Assembly (NCBI GenBank): GCA_013695975.1
Contig: JACCZL010000451.1
Coordinates: 1-31,994 of the forward strand
From: Chloroflexota bacterium
GTDB taxonomy: Bacteria; Chloroflexota; UBA6077; JACCZL01
DNA: 31,994 nt
Direction of reading: 5' to 3'
The notes beneath the pieces were generated by a model, which had not been told where the DNA came from, searched no databases, and worked only from the letters and a program-made list of their open reading frames with translations. The position numbers and the translations under genes were made by a program. Positions 8,240 to 16,396 of this stretch are shown piece after piece; positions within the stretch are counted from its first letter, which is position 1, and each line of letters begins with the position of its first letter.

Positions 8240-8269
8240 TTGACAGGCCAGGCGCCACCCTCGCATAAT
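8240..8269 (+). promoter_or_regulatory. Sigma70-type promoter for the wzz-rml operon
   Basis: TTGACA at 8240-8245 and CATAAT at 8264-8269 are separated by 18 nt. This is the best match to the housekeeping consensus in the window. The expected start is near 8276, leaving a leader of about 25 nt before the proposed CTG start of the Wzz-like gene. The 157-bp spacer after the propeller gene holds only a weak hairpin (CGAGA/TCTCG at 8144-8159) and no convincing terminator. Confidence 0.75.
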
Positions 8270-8300
8270 CCGCGCGGTGTCGTGACCGGCGAGGTGCGTC

Positions 8301-9023
8301 CTGGAGCTGCGAGAGTCGCTGGGAATCCTGCGCCGTCGGTGGTGGGTGATCGTCCTCGTTGCCGCCAGCGCGGCGATCAGCGCGTTTGTGTATGCCAGGT
8401 TTCAGGCACCGGTTTACCGTTCGGTGGCGCGCCTGGAAGTGAGCGCCCGCTTCGACAACGGGCAGCAGCTCGCGCTCGAGCGATTGCTCCCGCAGCTTGC
8501 GCAGCGAGTGCGAACAACGGACGTGGCCCGCGAAGTGGACTCGCGATTGCGGCTCGACCTGGGCGCGGAGGCGATCCTGGGAAAGCTGCGAGCTGAGCCG
8601 GTGGCGCAAAGCGGTCAGATCTTGATCGAGGCCGATGACGTGAACGCGGAGCGGGCCGAGTCGATCGTGTTTGCGATTGCCTCGGTGTTCGAGGAGCAGC
8701 ATGCCGCGCGCAACCAGGGAATTCCGTCGCAGGATCGTGCCATCGTCTCATTGCTCGATCGTCCAAGCTCGGCTCGGCTGGTCTGGCCGCAGACCCGCGC
8801 GATCGTCGTCGCCGCGGCCTTGCTTGGACTCCTCGCTGGCGGGGTCCTGGCCTTTGGTATCGACTACCTCGACGACACCCTCAAGACGGCGGCCGACGTC
8901 GAGCGTTCACTGGGCTTGACGACGCTGGGGCGCATTCCGGCCGGCACGCCGTTGCTGACCGCGGAGTTGAGCTCGGGCAACACCCCGACAAAGGCTCGGG
9001 CGGGCGAGGAGCGGAGCGGATGA
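8301..9023 (+). CDS. Wzz/CapA-type chain-length determinant (polysaccharide co-polymerase)
   Basis: An inner-membrane protein that should pair with the following BY-kinase-like ATPase to control polysaccharide chain length and export. It has an N-terminal TM (WWVIVLVAASAAISAFVYARF), a periplasmic segment of about 140 residues and a C-terminal TM (IVVAAALLGLLAGGVLAFGI) followed by DYLDDT. It is short for the family. The usual N-terminal sequence LELRESLGILRRRWW is encoded upstream of the first GTG (8346). In that stretch there is no ATG, GTG or TTG after the in-frame stop at 8283. I place the start at CTG 8301, preceded by GAGGTG (240 aa); GTG 8346 (225 aa) would delete half of the first TM. 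It overlaps the next gene by ATGA. Confidence 0.8.
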   Translation: MELRESLGILRRRWWVIVLVAASAAISAFVYARFQAPVYRSVARLEVSARFDNGQQLALERLLPQLAQRVRTTDVAREVDSRLRLDLGAEAILGKLRAEPVAQSGQILIEADDVNAERAESIVFAIASVFEEQHAARNQGIPSQDRAIVSLLDRPSSARLVWPQTRAIVVAAALLGLLAGGVLAFGIDYLDDTLKTAADVERSLGLTTLGRIPAGTPLLTAELSSGNTPTKARAGEERSG

Positions 9024-9730
9024 GGCGGACCCCGAGGGTTGGGAATGGATCTCTTACGGAGAGTGCTCCGGGGAATGGTCTGGTGGCCGCTTCGTCGCCG
9101 CGCTCGCAGGCGGCTGAAGCGTATCGAACGCTCCGCACCAACATCCAATTTTCGAGCCTGGACCGCGACATTCGGACGCTGCTGGTGACGAGCCCAGATG
9201 CCAACGAGGGCAAGACCACGATCCTGGCGAATCTCGCGATCATGTTCACCGAGAGCGGGCGGCGGGTCATCGTGGTGGACTGCGACCTGCGGCGGCCGAG
9301 GCTCCACGCGCTGTTCGAGCTTCGCGAGAGTCCAGGCATGACGACGATGGTCCTGGACGAGAACGCAGAGGCGCCCCTCCAGGCGACGATGATCCCACAT
9401 CTGTGGGTCCTGGCCAGCGGCCCACTCCCGCCCAATCCCTCTGAGCTGCTGGCTTCCGAGCGGATGGTCAGGATCATCGCCCGGCTCGCCGATCAGGCCG
9501 ATATGGTCCTGTTCGACTCGCCCCCGGTCGGGGTCGTCTCGGACGCGGCTGTGCTGGCGACGAGGGTCGACGGGGTGCTGCTCGTGGTGGACGCCGGGCG
9601 GACGCGGCGTGACCTCGCTCGCCAGGCCAAGGAGCAGCTCGATCGGGTGGGCGCGCGATTGCTTGGCACCGTGCTCAACAACGTGAAGCCCGAACGCCGG
9701 GCCTACGACTACCACGAAGGTGGCCGCTGA
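9020..9730 (+). CDS. BY-kinase-like / CpsD-CapB family ATPase for polysaccharide export
   Basis: A 236-aa cytoplasmic P-loop protein that works with the membrane partner encoded immediately upstream (4-nt overlap). It shows the family EAYRTLRTNI segment (34-42), a Walker A (SPDANEGKTT, 58-67; the usual PGEGK is ANEGK), Walker A' (VIVVDCDLRRP, 83-93) and Walker B (MVLFDSPP, 162-169). Bacterial tyrosine kinases of this type end in a tyrosine cluster that is autophosphorylated. Here only Y229 and Y231 are present in the tail, so kinase activity may be reduced or the phosphosite set small. Length is typical of the separate ATPase subunit. Confidence 0.88.
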   Translation: MRRTPRVGNGSLTESAPGNGLVAASSPRSQAAEAYRTLRTNIQFSSLDRDIRTLLVTSPDANEGKTTILANLAIMFTESGRRVIVVDCDLRRPRLHALFELRESPGMTTMVLDENAEAPLQATMIPHLWVLASGPLPPNPSELLASERMVRIIARLADQADMVLFDSPPVGVVSDAAVLATRVDGVLLVVDAGRTRRDLARQAKEQLDRVGARLLGTVLNNVKPERRAYDYHEGGR

Positions 9731-9757
9731 GGCAGCGGACTCGGGAGGGGAGCGGCG

Positions 9758-10516
9758 ATGAAAGGTGTCATTCTGGCGGGGGGCAGCGGAACGCGACTGC
9801 ACCCGATGACACGGATCACCAACAAGCATCTACTGCCGGTCTATGACAAGCCGATGATCTACTACCCGATCGAGACGCTCGTCCTGGCGGGCATTCAGGA
9901 GATCATGGTCGTCACTGGCGGCAACCACGCCGGCGAATTTCTGCGCCTGCTCGGTGATGGCGGGGAGTTCGGACTCAAGCAGTTGAGCTACAGCTATCAG
10001 GAGCGTCCCGGCGGAATCGCGGAGGCGCTCCGCCTGGCCGAAAACTTCGTGGACGGCGACCGCTTCGCGGTCATGCTGGGCGACAACCTCCTGGAAGAGA
10101 CGATCGCACCGTATGTCGAGAACTTCGAGCGACAGGAACGAGGCGCGCGGCTGCTGCTCAAGGAGATGGATGACCCGGCCCATCTGACTCATCTGGGTGT
10201 CCCAATCATGGACAACGGCCGGATCCGGTTCATCCGCGAAAAGCCATCCGCCCCGCCGTCACCGTACGCGGTCATCGGGGTTTACATGTACGACGCGGGA
10301 GTCTTCGACATCGTCCGCAGTCTCCAGCCATCGGCCCGCGGTGAACTCGAGATCACCGACGTCAACAACGCCTACATCGATCGGGGGGCGATGGAGTTCG
10401 ACGTCATTAGCGGATTCTGGGGCGATGCCGGCGAGTCGATCGACGTGTATTACCAGGTGATCGACTTTGTGCGGGCGCACGGGGTCAACAAGGCCCCGGC
10501 ACTCGCCGGTCGATGA
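9758..10516 (+). CDS. rmlA: Glucose-1-phosphate thymidylyltransferase-type nucleotidyltransferase (short form)
   Basis: A 252-aa sugar-1-phosphate nucleotidyltransferase expected to make dTDP-glucose from glucose-1-phosphate and dTTP, the first step to dTDP-deoxysugars. The nucleotide loop LAGGSGTRLHPMT (6-18) and NKHLLPVYDKPMIYYP are intact, as are LGDN (about 107) and the later EKP motif. It is shorter than enterobacterial RmlA (about 290 aa), matching the short class. A strong ribosome site (GGAGGGGAG) precedes the ATG. It overlaps rmlB by 4 nt, which supports the dTDP-glucose assignment; base specificity is not provable from sequence alone. Confidence 0.9.
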   Translation: MKGVILAGGSGTRLHPMTRITNKHLLPVYDKPMIYYPIETLVLAGIQEIMVVTGGNHAGEFLRLLGDGGEFGLKQLSYSYQERPGGIAEALRLAENFVDGDRFAVMLGDNLLEETIAPYVENFERQERGARLLLKEMDDPAHLTHLGVPIMDNGRIRFIREKPSAPPSPYAVIGVYMYDAGVFDIVRSLQPSARGELEITDVNNAYIDRGAMEFDVISGFWGDAGESIDVYYQVIDFVRAHGVNKAPALAGR

Positions 10517-11544
10517 AGCTTCTCGTCACTGGGGGGGCTGGCTTCATCGGGAGCAACTTCGTCCGCTGGGCGCTTGGCCGGCACGCCGACCTTCGAGTGA
10601 CGGTCCTGGACAAGCTGACATACGCGGGCAACCTGGACAACCTCCGCGACATCGCGGCCGACCCACGCCTCGAGTTTATCCGGGGCGACGTCGCCGACCC
10701 GGCGGTTGTGGATCCACTGGTGGCCGCGACTGACGCCGTCGTCAACTTCGCCGCGGAGACCCACGTCGACCGCTCGATCATGGACGCCGGAGCGTTCATC
10801 GATACTGACGTGCGCGGGACCTGGGTTTTGCTCGAAGCGGCGCGGCGCCACCGGATCGGGCGATTTCTGCAGGTCAGCACGGACGAGGTCTACGGCCACG
10901 TCGCGACCGGCGCGTCCGTCGAGACTGACCCCCTGGCGCCACGGAGCCCGTATTCGGCGAGCAAGGCGGGTGGAGACTTGATGATCGGGGCCTACCGCGC
11001 AACCTACGGGCTGCCGGTCCTGATCACCCGAGGCTCGAATACCATTGGACCCTTTCAGTACCCCGAGAAGGTGGTGCCCGTCTTCGTGACCAACGCCCTC
11101 GATGATCAGCCGCTGCCAGTCTACGGTGACGGTGGAGCGCTGCGCGACTACATCTACGTGACCGACCACTGCTCCGGCATCGACGCCGTGCTTCGAGACG
11201 GGCAAGATGGCGAGATCTACAACGTCGGTGGGGGCAATCAGATCGACACGCTGGTGCTGGCCCGAGTGATCCTGGATCGGCTCGGAAAGCCCCACAGCCT
11301 GATCCAGCTCGTACCGGACCGGCCTGGACATGATCGGCGCTACAATCTCGATTGCGGCAAGCTGCGCGCGCTCGGGTGGGCGCCCGAGCACACATTCGAG
11401 TCCGCGCTGGCGGCCACGGTCGATTGGTACGTCGAGAATGAATGGTGGTGGCGAAAGCTCAAGTCCGGCGAGTACCTCGACTACTACCGCCGCAACTACC
11501 GCGAGCGGGGCTCTCCGTTACAACGGCTGCCCGTCGAGCGCTGA
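10513..11544 (+). CDS. rmlB: dTDP-glucose 4,6-dehydratase
   Basis: A 343-aa extended short-chain dehydrogenase that converts dTDP-glucose to dTDP-4-keto-6-deoxyglucose. The NAD-binding motif is GGAGFIGSNF (7-16). The dehydratase catalytic triplet T123-D124-E125 (STDEVYG) is present. So is the Tyr/Lys pair Y147-x3-K151 (SPYSASKAGGD). TRGSNTIGPFQYPEK and the C-terminal RPGHDRRY motif are standard RmlB features. It overlaps rmlA by ATGA. Genes for RmlC and RmlD are not in the window, so the final sugar is unknown. Confidence 0.95.
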   Translation: MKLLVTGGAGFIGSNFVRWALGRHADLRVTVLDKLTYAGNLDNLRDIAADPRLEFIRGDVADPAVVDPLVAATDAVVNFAAETHVDRSIMDAGAFIDTDVRGTWVLLEAARRHRIGRFLQVSTDEVYGHVATGASVETDPLAPRSPYSASKAGGDLMIGAYRATYGLPVLITRGSNTIGPFQYPEKVVPVFVTNALDDQPLPVYGDGGALRDYIYVTDHCSGIDAVLRDGQDGEIYNVGGGNQIDTLVLARVILDRLGKPHSLIQLVPDRPGHDRRYNLDCGKLRALGWAPEHTFESALAATVDWYVENEWWWRKLKSGEYLDYYRRNYRERGSPLQRLPVER

Positions 11545-11644
11545 GTCGACGGGTGGCTGCTTCCCGCGATCCTCGCCGAGAGGCTGACATTCTCCGGACT
11601 CTGGCTGTTCGCCAAGCGCGGTCTCACGGCCGAGAGGAGTCGCC

Positions 11645-12928
11645 ATGCCGGTGATCGCGGTGGTCGGGGGCCAGTGGGGAGACGAGGGCAAGGGCAAGAT
11701 CATCGATCTCCTGGCCGGGCGGGCCCACGTCGTCGTGCGAGCGCAGGGCGGCGACAACGCCGGCCACACCGTCGTCAACGCCCGCGGGAAGTTCGCGCTG
11801 CACCTCGTGCCGGCGGGTGTCTTCAACGCCGACTGCGACTGCGTGATTGGGCCGGGTGTGGCCCTGAATCCGGAAGTGCTCTTGCGGGAGATGGACGCCC
11901 TGCACGAGCGCGGGGTCAGCACCGACAAGCTCACGATCAGCGCTCGAACCCACCTGGTCATGCCGTATCACCTGACGCTCGACCGCGCCGACGAGGCGTG
12001 GCGGGGTGAGGGAGCGATCGGGACGACCAAGCGGGGGATCGGACCTGCCTATCTCGACAAGGTTGGTCGCTCGGGGCTGATGGCAGGCGACCTCCGCGAC
12101 CCAGGGCGATTTCGCCGCAAGGTCGCCGAGGCCGTCGAGCGCAAGAACGTCCTGCTGGAGCGGGTCTACGACGCCCCAACGGTCGACGCGAACGAGATCG
12201 CGGACGAGTACCTGCGGCTGGCGGAGCGACTCTTGCCGCACATCGCCGAGTCGGGGCCACTGCTCGAGCGGGCTCTGCGCGATGGGAGGACCATCCTGCT
12301 GGAAGGGGCGCACGGGACGCTGCTCGATCTGGACCACGGGACCTATCCGTACGTCACCACGTCGTCGTGTACGGTCGGGGGGCTCCTGAACGGGGCCGGC
12401 ATCGGTCCGCGTCACCTGACGACGGCTCTCGGCGTGTTCAAGGCGTACACGTCGCGAGTCGGGGCAGGACCGATGCCGACGGAGCTCGACGACGAGATCG
12501 GGCAGCGAATCCGCGACCGTGGACAGGAATATGGCACGACGACCGGGCGGTCGCGCCGCTGCGGTTGGTTCGACGCGGTCGCGGCACGCCATTCGGTCCT
12601 CGTCAACGGCTTTCACGCCCTGGCGATCACGCGGCTGGACATCCTGGACCAGTTCGACGAGCTGAAGGTCTGTCTCGCCTATGAGCTGGATGGGCGTCGG
12701 ATCGACTATTTCCCCAGCGACGCCGACGAGCTGGCACGAGCCCAACCGGTCTACGAAGCCCTGCCCGGGTGGTTTAGCCCGACGGGCGATGCCCACGACT
12801 GGAACGACTTACCCGGAGCAGCGCGGGACTACGTGCGACTTCTGGAGGAGGCGCTCGGAGTGCCGGCCGGGCTGATCGGCGTCGGGCAGGAGCGCGAGAA
12901 GACGCTCTTCACCGGAGCGCTGCCGTGA
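11645..12928 (+). CDS. purA: Adenylosuccinate synthetase
   Basis: A 427-aa GTP-dependent enzyme that joins IMP and aspartate to adenylosuccinate in AMP synthesis. The P-loop-like GGQWGDEGKGK with catalytic D13 and H41 (GGDNAGHT) is intact. TTKRGIGPAY, the active-site loop GPMPTEL and EYGTTTGRSRRCGW are also present. Length is normal. GAGGAG lies 6 nt before the ATG. A 100-bp spacer follows rmlB, with no clear promoter. The glucosidase gene starts 9 nt after its stop, so those two genes are probably co-transcribed. Confidence 0.97.
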   Translation: MPVIAVVGGQWGDEGKGKIIDLLAGRAHVVVRAQGGDNAGHTVVNARGKFALHLVPAGVFNADCDCVIGPGVALNPEVLLREMDALHERGVSTDKLTISARTHLVMPYHLTLDRADEAWRGEGAIGTTKRGIGPAYLDKVGRSGLMAGDLRDPGRFRRKVAEAVERKNVLLERVYDAPTVDANEIADEYLRLAERLLPHIAESGPLLERALRDGRTILLEGAHGTLLDLDHGTYPYVTTSSCTVGGLLNGAGIGPRHLTTALGVFKAYTSRVGAGPMPTELDDEIGQRIRDRGQEYGTTTGRSRRCGWFDAVAARHSVLVNGFHALAITRLDILDQFDELKVCLAYELDGRRIDYFPSDADELARAQPVYEALPGWFSPTGDAHDWNDLPGAARDYVRLLEEALGVPAGLIGVGQEREKTLFTGALP

Positions 12929-12937
12929 GGGCGAGCG

Positions 12938-15169
12938 ATGCTTGAGCGAACGGTTCTCAAGGAAAACGAGATCTTTCTGGTCAGCGACGAGTGCGGCGAC
13001 ATCGCCGCGCACAATGTCGACGGGCAGGGGCTGTACTGGCGCGACACCCGGTTTCTCAGCCTGTACGAGCTGACCGTCGATGGCGGCCGCCCACAACTGC
13101 TCTCGGCGGCCGGCGAGCACAACTTCATGACCAATCTGCAATTCGCCAACGCCGGCTTTGTCACGGCCGAGGGGCGTGTGGTGCCGGCGCGGACGATCAG
13201 CATCCGCCGCAATCGGTTCGTTCACGGCGGGCTGCACGAGCGGATCGGGCTCTTCAACTACAATCGCTTCTCGGTCCGCCTTCGGCTCGTCCTGGCTTTC
13301 GGGTCGGATTTTCGGGACATGTTCGACATCCGCGGTTACGCTCGACGGACTGGGCACGGCGCAATCGAGGCCCCATGTCAGGATGGCGACAGCATCGTCC
13401 TCGGGTATGGAGGGCTCGACGGGATTCGACGATCGACGACGGTGTGGTTCGACCGGGCTCCCGACCAGGTGCGGATCGAGGAGGCGTTGGAGCAGCCCCG
13501 CGACGGCGTCGAGAAGACGCCGGGGATCAGTGGAGCTGGAGACCCTCGGGCTGAGGCGTCGATCCGGCCGCCGACAGCCACCGCGACCTTCGATTTCGAG
13601 GTCGCGCCCGGGGCGTTCGAGTCGCTGACGGCCCAGATCGTTCCGCGGATCGACGGACGCGAGGAGACGGTTCACGCGACCACGCCGAGCCTCGATTCTG
13701 AGTTCGTCGTGATGCGGGAATCGTACGAGCAGTGGGAGGCGAGCTGCACCAGGATCTCCTCCGACCATGAGCTGTTAAACGCCGTACTCCGGCGTTCGCT
13801 GCATGACCTGCGGCTGCTGAGCGATCGGATGGCCTCCGGCTATCTCCCATCGGCCGGCATTCCCTGGTTCAGCGTACCGTTTGGGCGTGACAGCCTGATC
13901 ACCGCGATGCAGACGCTCGCGCTGCAGCCGGAGATCGCTCGTGCGACCCTCCACTTTCTCGCGCGGCAGCAAGGCAAGGAGATCAACGATTGGCGCGACG
14001 AGCAGCCGGGCAAGATCCTGCACGAGGTGCGTCTGGGCGAGCTCGCGCGACTCGGCCGGGTCCCTCACACGCCGTATTACGGGAGCGTGGACGCGACTCC
14101 GCTGTTCCTGGTGGCGCTCGGGGAGTACCTGCGCTGGACCGGCGACTGGGGGCTCGGGCGAGAGCTGCGCCCGAACGTCGAGCTGGCGCTCCGCTGGATC
14201 GACGACTATGGCGACGCCGACGGCGACGGCTACGTCGAGTATCTCTGCCGATCCGACCGCGGAATCCCGAACCAGGGCTGGAAGGACTCTGCCGACGCGG
14301 TCTCCCACCGCGACGGTCGGCCAGCTCGCCCGCCGATCGCGCTGGCTGAAGTCCAAGGCTACGTCTATCGGGCGAAGACGGCGATGGCGGACTATTTTGA
14401 CACGCTGAGCGAGCCAGCGAGGGGAAAGGAGCTGCGCCGCCAGGCCGCCGAGCTTCGAGCCGGCTTCGCTCGAGATTGGTGGCTCGAGAGCGAAGGCTGC
14501 TTCGCGATGGCCCTCGATGCCGAGAAGAGGCCGGTGACGACCGTCAGCTCCAACCCCGGCCACTGCCTCTGGGCGGGGCTGTTGGAGGACGAGCAAGCGC
14601 GGCGGCTCGGACAACGCCTGATGGCCGAGGACATGCTGTGCGGCTGGGGGATTCGGACCTTGAGCACGCGCGAGCCGACGTTCAATCCGATGAGCTACCA
14701 CAACGGCTCGGTCTGGCCTCACGACAATTCGCTGATCATCGCCGGATTGAAGCGCTACGGGATGGACGACCTGGCGATGCACGTCGCCGACGAGGTTGTC
14801 GACGCCGCGGTCCGGTTCCCGCTCTTCCGCCTGCCTGAGCTCTACTGTGGGTTCACCCGCGACCGCCGCTACTTCTCGATGCCGGCTCGCTACCCGGTCT
14901 CGTGCAGCCCCCAGGCCTGGGCCGCCGGCAGCGTCTTCCTGATCGTCCAGGCGATGCTCGGTCTGCAGCCCGACGCCGACGCGGGCGTCCTGACGGTTCG
15001 GCCAACTCTGCTCGGCCGGGTCGGCCGCCTCAGCGTGCGGAACCTGCGCGTCGGCGGCCACGCTGTCGACCTGGAATGTTTTCAGGACGAGGGCGGACCG
15101 CGCGTCGAGATCGAGCGCTCCGATCCCATCGACGTGGTGGTCGAAGCGCCCTTAGTGCTCAGTCGATGA
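12938..15169 (+). CDS. Amylo-alpha-1,6-glucosidase / glycogen debranching enzyme family protein
   Basis: A 743-aa predicted cytoplasmic glycosidase, without signal peptide. Residues 1 to about 250 form the debranching-enzyme N-terminal beta domain (LVSDECGDIA and GLYWRDTRFLSLYEL). An (alpha/alpha)6-barrel follows, from about 280 to 720. Barrel motifs include WFSVPFGRDSLIT, GSVDATPLFLVAL, NQGWKDSADAV, EVQGYVYRA, NPGHCLWAGLL and SYHNGSVWPHDNSLI. The Asp in GWKDS is the likely general acid by analogy with related barrels. The precise substrate (glycogen limit dextrin, trehalose-type or compatible-solute oligosaccharide) cannot be fixed from sequence. It follows purA by 9 nt and its 3' end overlaps the convergent MurG-like gene by 18 nt. 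Confidence 0.88.
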   Translation: MLERTVLKENEIFLVSDECGDIAAHNVDGQGLYWRDTRFLSLYELTVDGGRPQLLSAAGEHNFMTNLQFANAGFVTAEGRVVPARTISIRRNRFVHGGLHERIGLFNYNRFSVRLRLVLAFGSDFRDMFDIRGYARRTGHGAIEAPCQDGDSIVLGYGGLDGIRRSTTVWFDRAPDQVRIEEALEQPRDGVEKTPGISGAGDPRAEASIRPPTATATFDFEVAPGAFESLTAQIVPRIDGREETVHATTPSLDSEFVVMRESYEQWEASCTRISSDHELLNAVLRRSLHDLRLLSDRMASGYLPSAGIPWFSVPFGRDSLITAMQTLALQPEIARATLHFLARQQGKEINDWRDEQPGKILHEVRLGELARLGRVPHTPYYGSVDATPLFLVALGEYLRWTGDWGLGRELRPNVELALRWIDDYGDADGDGYVEYLCRSDRGIPNQGWKDSADAVSHRDGRPARPPIALAEVQGYVYRAKTAMADYFDTLSEPARGKELRRQAAELRAGFARDWWLESEGCFAMALDAEKRPVTTVSSNPGHCLWAGLLEDEQARRLGQRLMAEDMLCGWGIRTLSTREPTFNPMSYHNGSVWPHDNSLIIAGLKRYGMDDLAMHVADEVVDAAVRFPLFRLPELYCGFTRDRRYFSMPARYPVSCSPQAWAAGSVFLIVQAMLGLQPDADAGVLTVRPTLLGRVGRLSVRNLRVGGHAVDLECFQDEGGPRVEIERSDPIDVVVEAPLVLSR

Positions 15170-16261
15170 CGCGCCGGTCTCGGGGCGCGCACCGCGGCGA
15201 GCGCCCAGCTCGCTCAGATCGTCCGCCAGGCGACCCGCGGCATCGCGAGGCATCACCCGGGCGATGGCCCGGGCCAGCCGCTCGCGGCGCGCGCCGTCCT
15301 CGAGCAGCTCGCGGACCGTTTGAACGAGGTGCGCCGGCGTAAGGCCTGGCTGATCGAAGACAAGGGCGGCATGCTGTTCGGCGAACGCGACGGCATTGGC
15401 CTCCTGATGTGATCGGGGCATCGGCACGACCACGGTCGGCTTTCCGAGGGCCGCGAGCTCGCTCAACGTCGACATCCCAGCGCGGCTGAGGACGAGGCTC
15501 GCCGCGGCGAGGGCGTCTGGCATCTCCTCGACGAGGAACTCGCGCTGACGGTAGCGAGGCCCGAGCTCTGGCACTGCCACACCGCGGCCCCTTCCAGTCA
15601 GGTGTAAGATTTGACAGAATCTGACCAGGTCGGGTGCGGCAGCAGCGACCACGCGGTTGAGTGCCAGTGCGCCGGTGCCGCCTCCGGTGACGAGGAGCAG
15701 CGGGATGGTGGGCACCAGGCCGAGGCGGCGAAAGCCCTGCTCCGGGTCTCCGGAGAGGACACTCGCTCGGACCGGGTTGCCGCGCAAGAACGTGCGGCCG
15801 GTCGGAAAGCGCGCCACCGTCTGAGGGAGCGCGACGGTGATCCGCTGCGCCAAGGGGGCCAGCAGCCGGTTGGCCAGACCCGGTACCACGTCCTGCTGGT
15901 GTATCAGGACGGGGACCCGCAGGAGCGCGGCGGCTACGAGTGGCGGGACGCTGGCGAACCCACCGGCGCCAAAGGCGATGTCGGGGCGGAAGCGTCGAAC
16001 GAGGGCGAGCGACTCCGCCAGGCCACGGGCGACTCGGAGCGGATCGGTCAGGTTCTGGACGCTCCAGTAGCGGCGAAGCTTGCCGGCGGTGACCGCGACG
16101 TAGGGGATGCCCTGGCGCGCGGCCAGGAGCGTTTCAGGCCCTGTTCGCGTGCCGACGTAGAGCATCGGGCAGTCAGGCTCGCGATGGCGAAGCTCCTGTG
16201 CCACGGCAAGGAGCGGCGTGGCGGAGCCACCCGAGCCGCCGCCCGCGAGCAAGATCCGCAC
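15152..16261 (-). CDS. murG: MurG-like UDP-GlcNAc glycosyltransferase with altered signature residues
   Basis: A 369-aa GT28/GT-B glycosyltransferase resembling MurG, which adds GlcNAc to lipid I on the cytoplasmic membrane face. Both Rossmann halves are visible: ILLAGGGSGGSATPLLAVA at the N-terminus and LVTGGGTGALALN after the linker. The donor-site motif RAGMSTLSELAALGKPTVVVP and SHQEANA are near standard. Two usually invariant places differ. The GGTGGH loop is GGSGGS (Ser at residue 13 for His), and the HEQN acceptor motif is HQQD (121-124). It may be a diverged MurG or a paralogue with another lipid acceptor. GTG at 16261 fits a leaderless transcript; GTG 16267 is the alternative. The frame is open far upstream without MurG similarity. 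Confidence 0.8.
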   Translation of the reverse strand: MRILLAGGGSGGSATPLLAVAQELRHREPDCPMLYVGTRTGPETLLAARQGIPYVAVTAGKLRRYWSVQNLTDPLRVARGLAESLALVRRFRPDIAFGAGGFASVPPLVAAALLRVPVLIHQQDVVPGLANRLLAPLAQRITVALPQTVARFPTGRTFLRGNPVRASVLSGDPEQGFRRLGLVPTIPLLLVTGGGTGALALNRVVAAAAPDLVRFCQILHLTGRGRGVAVPELGPRYRQREFLVEEMPDALAAASLVLSRAGMSTLSELAALGKPTVVVPMPRSHQEANAVAFAEQHAALVFDQPGLTPAHLVQTVRELLEDGARRERLARAIARVMPRDAAGRLADDLSELGARRGARPETGASSTEH

Positions 16262-16267
16262 GCGCAC

Positions 16268-16273
16268 AGTATA
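16268..16273 (-). promoter_or_regulatory. Putative -10 element (TATACT) of the MurG-like gene
   Basis: On the minus strand TATACT ends exactly 6 nt before the GTG at 16261. A standard start point would therefore coincide with the G of that codon, giving a leaderless mRNA. No ribosome binding site is present. The upstream GTG at 16267 abuts the -10 and would not be transcribed from this promoter. No clear -35 is seen; its place is taken by the CGATCG palindrome. Confidence 0.5.
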
Positions 16274-16278
16274 CGGGA

Positions 16279-16299
16279 GCGACGATCGTGACGATCGCT
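16279..16299. promoter_or_regulatory. Palindromic operator-like site between the MurG-like gene and the heme operon
   Basis: The core CGATCG-TGA-CGATCG (16283-16297) is an inverted as well as direct repeat. It is flanked by AGCGA on the left and CTT on the right. It sits where the -35 of the minus-strand promoter would lie, and just upstream of a weak plus-strand -35 (TTGACG, 16304-16309). A dimeric regulator could bind here, and the HTH protein encoded next door is one candidate. Short CGATCG palindromes also occur by chance in GC-rich DNA. Confidence 0.35.
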
Positions 16300-16396
16300 T
16301 GCCTTGACGACTATGGGGGCGGCGGATTACGCTTGTGGAGACGGCGTGCGATGCGCAGTCTTCGCTAGTTTCCCCCAGATTTCCTGGAGCCGCCGC

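Noticed and set aside
11584..11612. Promoter before purA with CTGACA as -35
   Set aside because: No -10-like hexamer lies at 15-19 nt spacing.
11624..12796. 390-codon minus-strand open frame over purA
   Set aside because: purA is certain. The antisense frame is a by-product of high GC third positions.
13775..15061. 428-codon minus-strand open frame inside the glucosidase gene
   Set aside because: The plus strand has conserved glycosidase motifs throughout. The antisense product is low-complexity Arg/Gln/Ala/Asp.
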